DNA of 17,500 nucleotides from Glandiceps talaboti (lineage: Eukaryota > Hemichordata > Enteropneusta > Spengelidae): contig NC_135554.1 of assembly GCF_964340395.1 (NCBI RefSeq), positions 18,615,592 through 18,633,091 of the forward strand. The letters run 5' to 3'. A program made the position numbers and the translations under genes. Each line of letters opens with the position of its first letter. Positions within the stretch are counted from its first letter, which is position 1. The notes below the pieces were generated by a model, which saw only the letters and a list, made by a program, of their open reading frames with translations, was not told the DNA's origin and did no database searches. Shown in pieces: positions 15,820-17,500 of the stretch.

Positions 15820-16200
15820 CTAGCACTGTTTGCAGAAGCACGCACCAGTTTTGCACACATAGTGGCTTTTCTCATAAAAAATATTGGTTCATTTTTTTGC
15901 AGTATGCGATGTATATCTGACAGAAAATGAACGAAAAACAAATCATAGTATGATGTGGGTTGGGTGGATGGGGTGGAGTGAGGTTGGGAGTGGGATAGAC
16001 AAAAGTTGATTTTCACTTGACCAACATAGTAGGCCGAAGCTATAATTACATTTATAGGCAAGACATATTAGGTAAACACCTGAATAAGATGTTTAATTAC
16101 ACCTATAATTACATCCCTATGCAGAAAGGTACAAATGCCGACATAATAAGACCAAATGCGCGCGCGCATTACTTAATAATACCCCACGTCGGTCTTTTTC
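15820..16200. other. Intergenic, weak splice-like signals only
   Basis: Includes a pyrimidine tract ending TTTTTTTGCAG at about 15891-15901, followed by a short open stretch. No domain and no matching donor could be supported. Confidence 0.35.
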
Positions 16201-16230
16201 TATGTGTTTGTTCAACCCATGCAGTCTGCA

Positions 16231-16331
16231 CTGAGATCCGTGGAAAACACAAAAATAATCCTCTTTACTTCACTGAAGAGTACTGCAGAGCCAATCATGC
16301 ACAAGCAAATGACATCTGCTCCACTGAGTAA
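16231..16331 (+). CDS. Possible terminal exon of an unknown plus-strand gene
   Basis: A long pyrimidine-rich tract ending in CATGCAG (about 16192-16230) precedes a phase 1 open stretch reading VCTEIRGKHKN, PLYFTEEYCRANH and DICSTE, then TAA. It has three cysteines and no recognised domain. AATAAA follows at 16357-16362, about 30 bases past the stop. No upstream partner exon was identified, so this may be a coincidence of signals. Confidence 0.22.
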
Positions 16332-16638
16332 CATACTTCAGTGCTCTAAATTACTAAATAAAAGGACAGTAAACCGCCATAAATTGTAGATTTAGTGAGT
16401 GGATTGTTGAGAATAAAAAAAAACAGACAAAAAACCATTGTCAATCAAACAAATAAAAAATGCGCGTCGTCGCAATATTTTAAACTAAATGTCCTGACTA
16501 GAAACAATTCTTTTCTTTTTTTGGCCCAAGCTTACATTTCTAAATGCATTCTTAGTTCCGACTTCGTTCTAAATGAATATTAATATTTTTATCAAGTTTA
16601 TGTTCACGGTAACAAAACAATGCTTATAAGTAAACAGT

Positions 16639-16640
<2 letters not shown>

Positions 16641-16708
<68 letters not shown>

Positions 16709-16815
16709 CCATTTATATAGCGCCTGCATCCATTACTCAGAATGTTCAAAGGCACTTTACAGGACACTAAAAAGAGTTATTACCAAAATGCTTTCAGGAA
16801 AAGATGAGTCTTAAT
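16641..16815 (-). mobile_element. SINE/LINE-type 3' tail with (TTGA)n
   Basis: On the minus strand, a fragment beginning TAAGACTCATCTTTTCC passes through CTGTAAAGTGCCTTTGAACA and GCGCTATATAAATGG into about 16 TTGA units (16641-16706). GCGCTATATAAAT followed by a short tandem repeat is a familiar 3' end of L2/CR1-type LINEs and the SINEs that use them. The 5' portion is not recognisable. Confidence 0.55.
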
Positions 16816-17500
16816 GTGTAAGTAGCTTTCAGTATTTATGAGGAGGGGGTCGGCTGCTGAGGAATGTGTCGGGGTGGGGGTCACATCAAATTTTACAGTT
16901 CTCGGGAGATTACCATATTTTAGGAAATGAATTGTGGAGAGTTACATTTTGCTTCGAATTATCTAACTTTGCATTATTTAGTCTATCAGAGTGTCTCGCA
17001 ACGATGCTATGTAATTGCAACTATGGACCCAATACTACATACCATAGACTGTGCCGTGTTCTTGGAGAAGCATGGCTTACATTGGTATTTATCCTTCTGT
17101 TTGTCAGCTTTACATTTGTGATAGGCTCCTGGCTGTAGATGTATTTTACATATGGCACAGAAGCGATTGTCGGTTTCAGGCTGTCAATTAAAATGGAAAC
17201 ACAAACAAAAAACTAAATTGCAATAAACTGACAGATACAATTTTTTATATTGATATATATTGATTTGATATTGATTTGATATTGATTTCTGTGCGTAGCT
17301 CGTCCTCAACATTTTTTCTCCGTAAATTTGTGCTGAACGTTAAGCAGGATACCATGAATAACTGTTTCCTTTTGTTAGATAAAGTGGTGATTTATGAATG
17401 ACTGGTATAGGTTAAATAAAAAAGGGGCTAGTCTGTTTTATGGTGCATATTAAAAAAAAACCACAAAGGCTATCAAACAATTTACAAAGTCATCACTATG
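16816..17500. other. Intergenic to window end, nothing firmly recognised
   Basis: A 90-residue open frame with a hydrophobic end lies here, but it lacks any domain, splice context or start support. Near 17252-17288 ATTGATTTGAT-like short repeats occur. Confidence 0.4.

Noticed and set aside
15891-15985. Possible exon after TTTTTTTGCAG reading CDVYLTENERKTNHSMM
   Set aside because: The acceptor looks good, but no suitable donor or stop placement and no domain could be supported.
16866-17138. 90-residue plus-strand frame with a hydrophobic C-terminal stretch
   Set aside because: No domain, splice signals or start context, and a second overlapping frame is equally open. Chance is the simplest reading.
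1-17500. CRISPR array, bacterial operons, tRNA or rRNA genes
   Set aside because: The only spaced repeats are microsatellites and transposon relics, and no cloverleaf or rRNA-like sequence was seen. The window is eukaryotic.

Overview
This is a eukaryotic, AT-rich, animal nuclear window. Spliced exons with GT-AG borders, large introns, tetranucleotide microsatellites, a Penelope-like retroelement remnant and foldback repeats all point that way. The one clear gene encodes a secreted protein with a tachylectin-2/tectonin-like propeller, selectin-type sushi (CCP) modules and a fibrinogen-related domain (FReD). That repertoire suggests a marine invertebrate, plausibly an invertebrate deuterostome such as a hemichordate or amphioxus. 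The lineage is an inference from style and is not settled by the sequence.

Gene (minus strand, about 9550 down to 1000). A TATA box at 9546-9552 precedes a short 5' UTR and an ATG at 9490. Ten exons can be assembled with canonical splice sites and consistent phases: 9490-9443, 8952-8934 (a 19-nt microexon), 8201-7581, 5218-5153, 4714-4529, 4332-4147, 3834-3634, 3282-3103, 2972-2793 and 1773-1133. Their lengths sum to 2328 nt, which is 775 residues plus a TAA stop. Predicted architecture: signal peptide; five-bladed propeller with a split fifth blade; Pro/Thr linker; five six-Cys CCP modules (one with a seventh Cys); divergent FReD. Every intron after the first is phase 1, so each module is a shuffle-ready exon. 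CCP1/CCP2 and CCP4/CCP5 are tandem exon duplications that also copied intron sequence. The second pair is very recent and has mostly amino-acid-changing differences. The protein looks like an extracellular pattern-recognition lectin.

Introns. Intron 3 holds a plus-strand dead Penelope-like element (about 5570-7260). Intron 9 holds a 660-bp foldback element with 134-bp arms (1964-2623).

Upstream intergenic part (9600-17500). No second gene could be established. It holds a diverged inverted repeat (10557-10893), a near-perfect 76-bp-arm foldback (10925-11127), a short diverged tandem repeat (11323-11635), and a large tandem array (about 11760-15819) whose units carry tetranucleotide microsatellites at equivalent positions. 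Towards the right end are a weak candidate plus-strand terminal exon (about 16231-16331) and a minus-strand SINE/LINE-type 3' tail with (TTGA)n (16641-16815). The left edge (1-420) is microsatellite DNA.
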